Of a stretch of 64,000 bases of DNA, positions 31,940 through 39,203 are shown piece after piece. The stretch covers positions 310,001 through 374,000 of the forward strand of contig NZ_BDDE01000015.1 in assembly GCF_008327685.1 (NCBI RefSeq). Reading direction: 5' to 3'. The first letter of the stretch is position 1, and each line of letters starts with the position of its first letter. The translations under genes were made by a program, and so were the position numbers. The notes below the pieces were generated by a model. It was not told the DNA's origin and did no database searches. It saw nothing but the letters and a program-made list of their open reading frames with translations. The stretch is from Actinomadura sp. K4S16 (GTDB lineage: Bacteria; Actinomycetota; Actinomycetes; Streptosporangiales; Streptosporangiaceae).

Positions 31940-33193
31940 GTGGAATCGGGCTTGCGGCTGACGGAGCGCTACCGCCTCGTGGAGCGCCTCGACGACGGCG
32001 GGGCGATGGAGGTTTGGCGCGGCTGGGACGAACTCCTGGGACGTCCCGTCGCGGTGAAGGTCCTGGCGCCCGCGCGCACCGGCCCGAACCGGGCCTTCCG
32101 GCGCGGCGTGAACCGCGCCGCCGCGCTGTCCCACGCCGCGCTGGAGACGGTCTACGACAGCGACCAGACCCGCGACGCGTCCGGTCGGCTCGCGTCCTTC
32201 GTCGTGACCGAGTTCCTGGTCGGCGAGACCCTCGCCGACCGGCTGCGGCGCGGGCCGCTCCCGGCGCCCGAGGCGGCCGCCGTCTGCGGCCAGATCGCGG
32301 GCGCCCTGGAGGTCGCGCACGCCGCGGGCGTGACGCACGGCGATCTGCGGCCGGAGAAGGTCATGCTCGTCCACGGCGATGCCGGGGCCGACGTGAAAGT
32401 GGTCGACACCGGCATCGGCGCCGTCGTCCGCGGCGCCCGCACGCGCGAGGGCGCGGAGGACGCGGACGGCTTCCCCGCCGCCGCGAGGGCCGCCGACGTG
32501 CGCGCGCTCGGCGCCGTCATCGCCGCCTGCGTCGCGCCCGGGGCGCCCGAGGACCTGTCCGCGCTCGCCGCCCGCTGCATGGGCCGGGACGCCCCGTCCG
32601 CCGCCGAGGTCGCCGCTCTCCTCGGCCGCGACGAGGAGCCGTCGAACGCCGTCTTCACCGTCTCCCGCACGGCTTTGCCAAGCGACGACCGCACCAGGGC
32701 CCTGCCCCCGCCTCCCCCACCGCCTCCGCCGGCCCGCCGCGGAGGCGCCCGCCTCGCCGCGTTCGCCCTCGTGGCGGCCATTCCGGTCACGGCCGCCGCC
32801 GCGGTCGTGCTGTCGGCGCCGCGCTCCCCGGTCGCCGTCGCGCCCCCGGCGCGGACGAGCACCGCCCCCTCGGCCGAGGCCCCGGCACCCACGGTGCGCA
32901 CGCCGCAAACGCCGCCGCCGGAGGGCGGCCCCCGCGTCACCGACGCGCTGGGACGGCTGCGTCCCATCGTCAGCCGCGGCTACGCCTCCGGGAAGATCCG
33001 CTCCGACGTCGCGATCGACCTCAACAACGTCATCACGAACCTGGAGAACGACCTCACCGCCGACCGCGACGTCGACGTGGGCGGCCGCATCGCCGAACTG
33101 CACGACAAGATCGTCACCCGGCTGCGGGAGCGCGGCCTGTCCCCCGAGCTCGCGGACGAACTGAACCGCGTCCTCGCCACCGTGCAAGCTTGA
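31940..33193 (+). CDS. Degenerate serine/threonine protein kinase-like receptor
   Basis: A 417-residue protein with an N-terminal kinase-like domain (about 1-230), a poly-proline juxtamembrane stretch, one transmembrane helix (about 275-297) and an external helical domain (about 330-417). The kinase part keeps a Lys in VAVKVL and HGDLRPEKVM in place of HRDxxxxN. It has a DTG triad (VVDTGIGAVV) instead of DFG, and the activation segment is very short with no clear APE motif. It may be a pseudokinase. The external domain (VTDALGRLRPIVSRGYASGKIRSDVAIDLNNVI...) is shared with the gene at 34547. Its TGA stop coincides with the right end of an IS1341-type element, so the last codons may have been reshaped by insertion. 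Confidence 0.8.
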   Translation: MESGLRLTERYRLVERLDDGGAMEVWRGWDELLGRPVAVKVLAPARTGPNRAFRRGVNRAAALSHAALETVYDSDQTRDASGRLASFVVTEFLVGETLADRLRRGPLPAPEAAAVCGQIAGALEVAHAAGVTHGDLRPEKVMLVHGDAGADVKVVDTGIGAVVRGARTREGAEDADGFPAAARAADVRALGAVIAACVAPGAPEDLSALAARCMGRDAPSAAEVAALLGRDEEPSNAVFTVSRTALPSDDRTRALPPPPPPPPPARRGGARLAAFALVAAIPVTAAAAVVLSAPRSPVAVAPPARTSTAPSAEAPAPTVRTPQTPPPEGGPRVTDALGRLRPIVSRGYASGKIRSDVAIDLNNVITNLENDLTADRDVDVGGRIAELHDKIVTRLRERGLSPELADELNRVLATVQA

Positions 33194-34415
33194 CTTCCTC
33201 TCCCGCCTGAAGGCGGAGGATTCCAGCGGTCGCCCGCCGGGTTTCCTGCTTCGCCGACGAGTGCCCCGTCCGGGAGGAGTCCCGTTGAGGTCTTACACCG
33301 TCTCCACAGGCCGACACCGCCAGCCCGGCGGCCAGGATGTTGCGCGCCGCGTTCACGTCGCGGTCATGCACCGCGCCGCACTCGCACGTCCATTCGCGGA
33401 CGTCCAGCGGCAGCTTGGCGCGGACGGTTCCGCAGGTTCCGCACAGCTTGGAGGAAGGGAACCAGCGGTCGACCACGACCAGCTCGCGCCCGTACCAGGC
33501 GCACTTGTACTCCAGCATCGACCGCAGTTCCCGCCACGCGGCATCGGAGATGGCGCGTGCGAGCCCGCGGTTCTTGAGCAGGTTGCCGACGGCGAGGTCT
33601 TCGATCACGACCGTTTGGTTCTCACGGACGAGACGGGTCGACAGCTTGTGCAGCACGTCGCGGCGCCGGTCGGCGATCCGCGCGTGGACGCGGGCGACCT
33701 TGCGGCGGGCTTTGTCCCTGTTCGCCGAACCGGGGGCCTTGCGGGCCAGGTTCCGCTGCGCCTTGGCCAGGCGGCCGTGGTCACGGCGCTCGTGCCGGGG
33801 ATTGTCGACCTTCTCCCCGGACGACAGCACCACCAGGGAAGTGATCCCGGCGTCCACCCCGACCACTGCCTCCGTGGCGGGGGCCGCAGAGATGGTGTCC
33901 TGGCACAGCAGGGACACGAACCAGCGGCCCGCGCTGTCGCGGGAAACGGTCACCGTAGTCGGCTCCGCACCCTGGGGCAGCGGACGCGACCAGCGGATGG
34001 CCAGAGGCTCGGCCATCTTCGCCAGCGTCAGCCTCCCCTCGCGCCAGGTGAAGGCGCTGCGGGTGTACTCGGCCGAGCAACGCGACCGCTTGCGCGACTT
34101 GAACCGCGGATACCTGGCGCGCTTGGCGAAGAAGTTGCCGAACGCCGTCTGAAGGTGCCGCAGCGCCTGCTGGAGCGGGACGCACGACACCTCGGCAAGG
34201 AAGGCCAGTTCCGGAGTCTTCTTCCACTGCGTCAGCAAGGCCGAGGACTGCGCGTAGGAGACGCGGCGCTGCTCGTCGTACCAGGCTCGAGTGCGCTCCT
34301 CCAGCGCCTTGTTGTACACCAGCCGCACGCAGCCGAACGTGCGCGACAGCTCCGCCGCCTGCTCGCTCGTGGGGTAGAAGCGGTACTTGAACGCCCGCCT
34401 GACCTGCCGCGCCAT
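33114..34415 (-). CDS. tnpB: TnpB RNA-guided endonuclease (IS200/IS605 OrfB, IS1341-type)
   Basis: A 433-residue TnpB, an RNA-guided nuclease of IS605-family elements. The N-terminal helix-turn-helix/wedge region begins MARQVRRAFKYRFYPTSEQ. RuvC acidic residues are D188 (VVGVDAGI), E272 (VIEDLAVGN) and D353 (VHDRDVNAARNI), and the zinc ribbon uses C325, C328, C344 and C346, so the nuclease looks intact. No tnpA gene is present, so mobility would need a partner in trans. The last ~30 residues (LARWRGRGSVRPRARG...) lie beyond the element's predicted right end and are antisense to the kinase gene. The natural end may be earlier or the stop may have been lost. Its guide RNA would be encoded at the 3' end. 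Confidence 0.93.
   Translation of the reverse strand: MARQVRRAFKYRFYPTSEQAAELSRTFGCVRLVYNKALEERTRAWYDEQRRVSYAQSSALLTQWKKTPELAFLAEVSCVPLQQALRHLQTAFGNFFAKRARYPRFKSRKRSRCSAEYTRSAFTWREGRLTLAKMAEPLAIRWSRPLPQGAEPTTVTVSRDSAGRWFVSLLCQDTISAAPATEAVVGVDAGITSLVVLSSGEKVDNPRHERRDHGRLAKAQRNLARKAPGSANRDKARRKVARVHARIADRRRDVLHKLSTRLVRENQTVVIEDLAVGNLLKNRGLARAISDAAWRELRSMLEYKCAWYGRELVVVDRWFPSSKLCGTCGTVRAKLPLDVREWTCECGAVHDRDVNAARNILAAGLAVSACGDGVRPQRDSSRTGHSSAKQETRRATAGILRLQAGEEVKLARWRGRGSVRPRARGTGRAPAAG
33190..33260 (-). mobile_element. Right end of the IS1341-type element with terminal hairpin (omega RNA region)
   Basis: The sequence right after the kinase stop contains CCCGCC-TGAA-GGCGG (33202-33216) in the context TTGACTTCCTC...GGAGGATTCC. 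This is the form typical of right ends of tnpB-only IS605-family elements. In the tnpB direction this region would encode the guide RNA scaffold, with the guide read from the adjacent kinase gene. The exact junction (about 33189-33194) is inferred. The left end, probably within 34430-34500, could not be fixed. Confidence 0.6.
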
Positions 34416-34546
34416 GACCTACGTTCTAGCAGCCTCGGTGCGCGCCAACCCGGTGGACGGCAAAACACCCTGGCTTCCCCGACCTGCCCCGCAAGAGCCC
34501 GTTTCCTCACCGGCCCGAATGCCGGGGTATCCACGCAGGAGAACCG

Positions 34547-35116
34547 ATGACGGGCGAGCGGGAGAACGCGAAGTGGCGGCGCGAGGACCTGCCCCGCGCC
34601 CCGTCCTCCGTCCGCTTCCCCTGGCTCGCGCTGGCCGGTGTCGCCGCCACGATCGTGGCGGCGACCGTGCTCGTCCTCGGCATCGGCGACACCGTCTCCA
34701 GCCGGGACGGCTCCGCGGACCGGCTGCTCCCGCTCCAGGCGGCCTCCCCGCCCGCGACGTCCCCGCCGGAGACGACCGGCTCGCAGACGCCCTGGCCGCC
34801 CCCCGCCGAGCCGCCCCCGCCGACGACGCCGCCCGAGACGGCCCCGCCCCGCGGAATGAGCGTCGACGGCGCCCTGATGAGGCTGCGCCGCGCCGTGGAC
34901 GAGGGCGTGGCCGCGGGAGAGGTCCGCGACGACGTGGGCGTAGACCTCGGCAACGTGATCGAGGGGATCCTCGATCGCCGGGCCCGGAGCCTGGACCGCC
35001 TACGCGCGGACGTCGCCGGCCTCCGCCACAAGATCGCCACCCGCACCCGCGAGGGCACGATCACCGGCGGCCGCGCCGAGCAGTTCCGCCTGATCCTCGA
35101 CAACGCGGCCGTCTGA
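34547..35116 (+). CDS. Single-TM protein sharing the kinase-like gene's C-terminal domain
   Basis: A 189-residue protein with a cytosolic N-terminus, one transmembrane helix (about 24-46, WLALAGVAATIVAATVLVLGIG) and a Pro/Thr-rich linker. The C-terminal helical domain (about 103-189, VDGALMRLRRAVDEGVAAGEVRDDVGVDLGNVIEGIL) aligns with the external domain of the kinase-like protein at 31940. Shared features are ALxRLR, GxxR-DV--DL-NVI and KI-TR-RE. The ATG at 34547 has AGGAG six bases upstream. The two genes were probably neighbours before the TnpB element inserted between them. A common extracellular partner or dimerisation through this domain is a reasonable guess. No database family is recognised with confidence. 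Confidence 0.72.
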   Translation: MTGERENAKWRREDLPRAPSSVRFPWLALAGVAATIVAATVLVLGIGDTVSSRDGSADRLLPLQAASPPATSPPETTGSQTPWPPPAEPPPPTTPPETAPPRGMSVDGALMRLRRAVDEGVAAGEVRDDVGVDLGNVIEGILDRRARSLDRLRADVAGLRHKIATRTREGTITGGRAEQFRLILDNAAV

Positions 35117-35198
35117 CCACCCGGCCGCTCCCCCGCCCCGCCACCGACCGAGCTGATCGGCCTCTCCCGACCCTCCATGTCCGTTCACGGACGAGGGC

Positions 35199-35243
35199 TT
35201 GACGGCGACATATCGTTTATCGTTACTATCGAAAAACGATATG
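35199..35243 (+). promoter_or_regulatory. Promoter and palindromic operator of the DUF2975-XRE operon
   Basis: CATATCGTTT (35209-35218) and AAACGATATG (35234-35243) are perfect 10-base arms 15 bases apart. TTGACG (35199-35204) and TACTAT (35224-35229) fit -35 and -10 boxes with a 19-base spacer, and the -10 lies between the arms. Autorepression by the operon's own helix-turn-helix protein is likely. Confidence 0.62.
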
Positions 35244-35263
35244 CCCCCCTCAAGGAGACGCGC

Positions 35264-35869
35264 ATGGCCCCGAAGACGCTCTGGACGCGATTCGACAGCC
35301 GCGTCCTGGAACTGGCCATCGGCCTCGGCCTGCTGCTGGTCGGGCTGTTCCAGGTCCTCTTCCCGATCCTCGGCGTGACCGGCCCCTTCCCGCCGATCGA
35401 CACCCGCGACGTCCGCCTCGACACCACCGCGCAGGTGCCGCACCTCGCGTCCGGCGGAGCGGCCCTGCGCGGCACCCACCACGCCGAGCTGGCGGTCAGC
35501 GACCCCGGCTTGTGGGACCGGGTGCTGCTCGCCGCCCCCGAGGTCGCCCGGGGCGTGCTGATCATCGTGATCCTGTCGCTCCTGATGCGGATGGCCGCGA
35601 CGTTCCGTTCCGGGGACGTGTTCGTCCCGGCGAACATCCGGCGGCTCTTCACGATCTCCACCGCCGTCCTGCTGCTCGGCACCGCCGCCCCCGCCCTCGA
35701 CATGATCACGATGAACGCGCTGGTCGGCGGCACCCCGATCGAGCCCGCGATCGAGATCGGCTTCACCGTCCAGGCCTCGACCGTCCTGCTGGCCATCCTC
35801 ATCGCCGCGCTGGCCGGGGCGTTCGGGCACGGCGCCCGGCTGCGCGAGGACACCGAGGGCCTGGTCTGA
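35264..35869 (+). CDS. DUF2975 family membrane protein
   Basis: A 201-residue protein with four hydrophobic segments (about 15-38, 82-108, 120-145, 168-190) and a polar outside loop after the first helix. The segment VARGVLIIVILSLLMRMAATFRSGDVFVPANIRRLFTIS is the typical DUF2975 core, with the conserved (F)xxGxxF...N..R(L) pattern. The ATG at 35264 follows AAGGAG. Its stop overlaps the start of a small XRE regulator (TGATG). This DUF2975-plus-XRE pairing is widespread, and the membrane protein is thought to act with the regulator, but its biochemical role is unknown. The operon has a strong palindromic promoter. Confidence 0.88.
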   Translation: MAPKTLWTRFDSRVLELAIGLGLLLVGLFQVLFPILGVTGPFPPIDTRDVRLDTTAQVPHLASGGAALRGTHHAELAVSDPGLWDRVLLAAPEVARGVLIIVILSLLMRMAATFRSGDVFVPANIRRLFTISTAVLLLGTAAPALDMITMNALVGGTPIEPAIEIGFTVQASTVLLAILIAALAGAFGHGARLREDTEGLV

Positions 35870-36102
35870 TGCCGCCCGAGGACCCCCACCAGATCACCGT
35901 CCACCTGGACGCCGTCCTGGCCGAACGCGGCATCACCCTCGTCGAGCTGGCCGAACGCGTCGGCGTAACGCCCGTCAACCTCTCCATCCTGAAGAACGGC
36001 CGCGCCAAGGCCATCCGCTTCACCACCCTCAGCGCCCTCTGCCGCGAGCTGGGCTGCCAACCCGGCGACATCCTCTCCTTCACCGAAGACAAAGCCCCTT
36101 GA
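35869..36102 (+). CDS. XRE/YozG-type helix-turn-helix regulator
   Basis: A 77-residue Cro/CI-type DNA-binding protein. The helix-turn-helix reads ITLVELAERVGVTPVNLSILKNGRAKAIRFTTLSALCRELGCQPGDILSF, the compact YozG-like form usually found next to DUF2975 genes. It is translationally coupled to that gene by a one-base overlap. It probably binds the palindrome at 35209-35243 in its own promoter. No effector domain is present, so any signal would have to come through its partner or its abundance. Confidence 0.9.
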   Translation: MPPEDPHQITVHLDAVLAERGITLVELAERVGVTPVNLSILKNGRAKAIRFTTLSALCRELGCQPGDILSFTEDKAP

Positions 36103-36126
36103 CGGAACGCAACCGCCGAGGGCGAC

Positions 36127-36354
36127 AGGTCCGAGCCCACGAGCACCAGATCGCCGAGTGAGCCGCCAGGCGAACAAGGCGATGCACGAACCGCACCGTC
36201 CGCACGGTCGGCCACCGTCGGACGCGACAACCCCAGCCGCCACAGCAACCACCCGACAACCTCCACCGTCGCGATTGCGAGCGAAGCCAGGTTCGAGCCT
36301 GCGAGAACCTGATCGCCGAGTGAGCCGCCAGGCGAGCCGAGGCGATGCAGCAAT
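36127..36354. repeat. Two ~65-bp imperfect direct repeats
   Basis: Copies at about 36127-36191 and 36289-36354 share a perfectly identical 25-base core (36149-36173 and 36311-36335) beginning GATCGCCGAGTGAGCCGCC. The flanks are about 70-80% alike (CCGAGCCCACGAG versus TCGAGCCTGCGAG). The spacing is 162 bases. They look like two copies of an intergenic dispersed repeat. Confidence 0.65.
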
Positions 36355-36359
36355 CGCAC

Positions 36360-36410
36360 GTGTTTTTTGGGCGGTCGGCGCCCCCCGGGCGCCGACCGCC
36401 CAAAAAACAC
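36360..36410. repeat. Perfect 24-bp inverted repeat with 3-base loop
   Basis: Arms at 36360-36383 and 36387-36410 pair without a mismatch. Each arm consists of GTG, six T (or A) and the GC-rich part GGGCGGTCGGCGCCC or its complement. The T-run is on the 5' side and the A-run on the 3' side in both readings, so it does not fit a simple intrinsic terminator. Confidence 0.8.
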
Positions 36411-36452
36411 AATAAATACAGCAGGCACCTCTCCGGATGAGGTGCCTGCTGT
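36411..36452 (-). terminator. Intrinsic terminator of the DHA2 exporter gene
   Basis: Fourteen-base perfect arms (36418-36431 and 36439-36452, AGCAGGCACCTC core) enclose a 7-base loop. Read on the minus strand the hairpin is followed by ATTTATTGTGTTTTTT, a U-rich tail, which is unusual at this G+C content. It lies 73 bases after the exporter stop. Confidence 0.8.
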
Positions 36453-36524
36453 GCGGGGTACGGACGAACCGGGCCTCGCGGTCCGGGTCAAGGCTTCGCC
36501 CGTTTCCCGTGTCAAGGAGGGGTT

Positions 36525-37964
36525 TCAGGCGCGGGCGATCACTTCCGTTTCTGGCTCGGGGACGGGACTGGACGGCCGGGGCCGGCGCGGTGTCATGCCA
36601 AGGGCGGTGATCGCGGCGATCACCATGAACGCGCCGACCATCAGCCAAGCGTGGACGTAGGCGGTGTGGAGGCCGGGGTAGCCGTGCGGGGTGCCGAGGA
36701 CCGCGACGGCGAGGCTGACGCCGAGGACGGCGCCGATCTGGCGGCTCATGTTCACCACGGCGCTGCCGGTGGCGTAGCGGTGGGACGGCAGCTCGACCGC
36801 GGCGGCGGACAGGATGGTGGGCAGGGCCAGGCCGACGCCCGTCCCGCCGACGAGCCAGCCCGGCAGCATCTCCGACGCGTAGGCCGGCGCGGGGCCGAGG
36901 CTCATCGCGATCAGGACGACGCCGAAGGCGCAGAGCATGCACCCGACGGCGGTGATCAGCCCGACCGGGACGCGCGCGGCCGCGAGGCGTCCGGCGATGA
37001 GCGCCATGACGGGGACCATCAGCGGGCCGGGCGCGACGGCGAGCCCGGTGCGGATGGGCGAGTAGTGCCAGACCTGCTGCATCCACAGGACGCCGAGCAG
37101 CAGGTTGGCGGCGAACGCGACGGTGAACAGCAGCACCGCGGCGTTGGACCAGAAGAAGGTGCGGACGGCGAGGAGCGCGGGCTCGATCACCGGTGCGGGG
37201 TGGCGCAGGGAGCGCAGCCAGAACCAGGTGAGCGCGAGCAGCGCGGCGGCGACCACGACGGTGGTCCGCTCGCCCGGCCAGTCGTTGATCTTGACGAGGC
37301 CGAGCGCCAGCAGCGCGATCGCCGCGGTGGCCACGGCCGTGCCGGCCAGGTCGGGGACGCGGGCGGTGGCGCCCTCGCGCGAGTCGGGGACGAGCCGGGC
37401 CGCGAGCAGCACCGCCGCGATCCCGATGGGGACGTTGACCTCGAACACCCAGCGCCAGGAGGCGTCGACGAGGACGCCGCCGACGGCGGGCCCGGCCGCG
37501 GCGGCGATCGCCGAGGCCGCCGACCAGATCCGCACCGCGCCGCCGCGCCGCTCCGCCGGGAACGCCGACAGCAGCAGGCCGAGGCTGGTGGGGATGAGCG
37601 CCGCGGCGCCCGCGGCCTGGACGACGCGGAAGGCGACGAGCCACCACAGCGAGGGGGCCGCGGCGCACGCCTGGGAGGCGAGGGTGAAGACGGTGAGGCC
37701 GAGGACGAGGCCCGCCTTGCGGCCGTAGCGGTCGGCGAGCCTGCCGAGCGGCACGAGCAGCGCGGCGAAGGCGATCGCGTACCCGTTGAGCACCCACGAC
37801 AGGTCGGCCATCGACTCCCCGGCGAAGTCGCGGCCGATGTCGGTGAACGCCACGTTGACGATGAACAGGTCGAGGCCCGCCATGAAGGAGGCGACGGAGA
37901 GCACCGCGAGCACCGGCCCCCTGCGGACCCGGCCCGCGCCGCGCACCTGACTTTGTTCCACCAT
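36525..37964 (-). CDS. MFS drug exporter, DHA2/EmrB-QacA type
   Basis: A 479-residue 14-TM major facilitator. Motif A is GRLADRYGRKAGLVLG, motif C-like sequence is AAGPAVGGVLVDASWRWVFEVNVPIG, and the first helix carries the DHA2 motif LDLFIVNVAFTDIG. Such pumps export drugs or dyes by proton antiport at the cytoplasmic membrane. The ATG at 37964 has no good ribosome site and overlaps one of two CTGACTTTG-containing operator copies. It is divergent from an HxlR regulator and ends in a strong intrinsic terminator. Repression by the HxlR protein, relieved by a pump substrate or redox signal, is the simplest model. Confidence 0.92.
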   Translation of the reverse strand: MVEQSQVRGAGRVRRGPVLAVLSVASFMAGLDLFIVNVAFTDIGRDFAGESMADLSWVLNGYAIAFAALLVPLGRLADRYGRKAGLVLGLTVFTLASQACAAAPSLWWLVAFRVVQAAGAAALIPTSLGLLLSAFPAERRGGAVRIWSAASAIAAAAGPAVGGVLVDASWRWVFEVNVPIGIAAVLLAARLVPDSREGATARVPDLAGTAVATAAIALLALGLVKINDWPGERTTVVVAAALLALTWFWLRSLRHPAPVIEPALLAVRTFFWSNAAVLLFTVAFAANLLLGVLWMQQVWHYSPIRTGLAVAPGPLMVPVMALIAGRLAAARVPVGLITAVGCMLCAFGVVLIAMSLGPAPAYASEMLPGWLVGGTGVGLALPTILSAAAVELPSHRYATGSAVVNMSRQIGAVLGVSLAVAVLGTPHGYPGLHTAYVHAWLMVGAFMVIAAITALGMTPRRPRPSSPVPEPETEVIARA

Positions 37965-38023
37965 AGTCAGGGAGGCTAGCGAGCCCCCTGACTTTGGTCA
38001 AGCAAAGTCAGCAGGTTTATAGT
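37947..38023. promoter_or_regulatory. Paired HxlR operators and divergent promoters
   Basis: CTGACTTTG and CAAAGTCAG form a perfect inverted repeat with a 6-base centre (37988-38011). A second copy (CTGACTTTG at 37947, AGTCAG at 37965-37970) spans the exporter start codon. For the HxlR gene TTGGTC (37994-37999) and TATAGT (38018-38023) make a promoter with an 18-base spacer; its -35 lies inside the operator. The GTG at 38030 is then the transcript start. Confidence 0.68.
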
Positions 38024-38029
38024 GGAACG

Positions 38030-38536
38030 GTGACAATCACACTGGAAGGGCACTTCGCCGACCGCGAGACCTGGTCGATGCAGAACTGCCCGGTCGCGAG
38101 GACGCTCGCCGCGCTCGGCCCGCCGTCGGCGGTGCTGGTGCTCAGCGAGGCCTTCTTCGGGACCAACCGATTCGGCGACTTCGTGCGCAACCTCGGCATG
38201 ACGGAGTCGGCCGTCACCGCCCGGCTGCGCCATCTCGTCGACGCCGGCCTGCTCACCAGGGAGCCCTACCAGGAGCCGGGGCAGCGCACGCGCTACGAGT
38301 ACCACCTGACGAAGATGGGCCTGGACCTCGCGCCCACCCTCGTCAGCCTCATGGAATGGGGCGAGACCTACCTTCCCCACGAGGAGGGGCGCCAGGTCAT
38401 GCTGACGCACGCCCGCTGCGACGAGCGCGTGACGGCGCAGGTCAGATGCGCCGACGGCCACGACGTGGCGGTGGACGAGATCGTCATGGGGCCGCCGAGC
38501 ACGGCGGACGACGAGCCCGGCGGAACCGGGGGCTGA
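38030..38536 (+). CDS. HxlR family transcriptional regulator
   Basis: A 168-residue winged-helix protein. The HxlR pattern is visible as CPVARTLAALG...VLVLSEAFFGTNRFGDFVRNLGMTESAVTARLRHLVDAGLLTREPYQEPGQRTRYEYHLTKMGLDLAPTLVSLMEWGETYL. A conserved-position Cys lies near the N-terminus (MQNCPVART), as in redox- or aldehyde-sensing members. A C-terminal extension holds ARCDERVTAQVRCADGHDV. GTG 38030 is preferred: it sits seven bases after a TATAGT -10 and is probably leaderless. The gene is divergent from a DHA2 exporter with shared palindromic operators, so it is the likely repressor of that pump and itself. Confidence 0.9.
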   Translation: MTITLEGHFADRETWSMQNCPVARTLAALGPPSAVLVLSEAFFGTNRFGDFVRNLGMTESAVTARLRHLVDAGLLTREPYQEPGQRTRYEYHLTKMGLDLAPTLVSLMEWGETYLPHEEGRQVMLTHARCDERVTAQVRCADGHDVAVDEIVMGPPSTADDEPGGTGG

Positions 38537-38570
38537 CCGGCGGCGGGCCGGTCCCGCGACGGGCCGGCGG

Positions 38571-39203
38571 TCAGGGATGCCGGGTGCCGCCGGCGAGCCG
38601 CAGGGCGTGCTCGACCAGCGACACGAGCACCTGCTTCGCCGACACCGTCCGGCGCGCGTCGCACAGCAGGACGGGGACGTGGGGGTCGATGTCCAGCGCC
38701 GACCGGATCTCGGGCGGCTCGTAGCGGTCGGCGTCGTCGAAGCAGTTGACGGCGACGATGAACGGCGTGCCCTTGCGCTCGAAGTAGTCGATCGAGGCGA
38801 AGCTCGCCATCAGCCGCCGCGTGTCGGCGAGCACGACCGCGCCGAGCGCGCCGCGCGACAGCTCGTTCCACATGAACCAGAACCGCTCCTGGCCGGGCGT
38901 GCCGAACAGGTAGATGGCGACGCCGTCGCGCAGCGTGATGCGGCCGAAGTCCATCGCCACGGTCGTGGTGGTCTTGGCGGCCACGCCGTCGAGGTCGTCG
39001 ACGCCGACGCTCACGTCCGTCAGCGCCTCCTCGGTGCGCAGCGGCCGGATCTCGCTGACCGCGCCGACCAGCGTCGTCTTCCCGACGCCGAACCCTCCGG
39101 CGACCAGGATCTTCAGTGCGACGCGCGGGCCGTCCGCCCGTTCGTCGGGCTCGTCCGGGGCCGCCGCGGCGGGGGGCGGGGCGTCAGAGCGCGCGGAGTT
39201 CAT
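38571..39203 (-). CDS. cvnD: Conservon GTPase CvnD
   Basis: A 210-residue small Ras-like GTPase. The P-loop is AGGFGVGKTT (35-44), the G3 analogue is FGTPGQERFWFMW, and the usual NKxD is replaced by NCFDD, as in CvnD proteins. It is the last gene of a cvnABCD set, the signalling operon of actinomycetes likened to eukaryotic GPCR complexes. It overlaps the DUF742 gene by 20 bases. The protein should sit with CvnB/CvnC at the membrane under the CvnA sensor and respond to development- or stress-related cues. Which process this set controls is unknown. Confidence 0.94.
   Translation of the reverse strand: MNSARSDAPPPAAAAPDEPDERADGPRVALKILVAGGFGVGKTTLVGAVSEIRPLRTEEALTDVSVGVDDLDGVAAKTTTTVAMDFGRITLRDGVAIYLFGTPGQERFWFMWNELSRGALGAVVLADTRRLMASFASIDYFERKGTPFIVAVNCFDDADRYEPPEIRSALDIDPHVPVLLCDARRTVSAKQVLVSLVEHALRLAGGTRHP

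Larger units (their letters stand above)
36103..36524. other. 422-bp non-coding stretch with repeats and hairpins
   Basis: Short open frames here lack ribosome sites and coding signs. The stretch holds two ~65-bp imperfect direct repeats, a perfect 24-bp hairpin and a terminator for the minus-strand exporter; each is listed separately. It may be an intergenic mosaic element or encode a small RNA. Confidence 0.5.

Noticed and set aside
36360..36410. Interpretation as a standard intrinsic terminator
   Set aside because: The T-run precedes and the A-run follows the GC stem in both directions, and a hairpin with a proper U-rich tail lies just beside it.
36080..36524. Short frames in both directions within the repeat region
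   Set aside because: They have no ribosome sites, their translations mirror the DNA repeats, and they cross the perfect hairpin and terminator.
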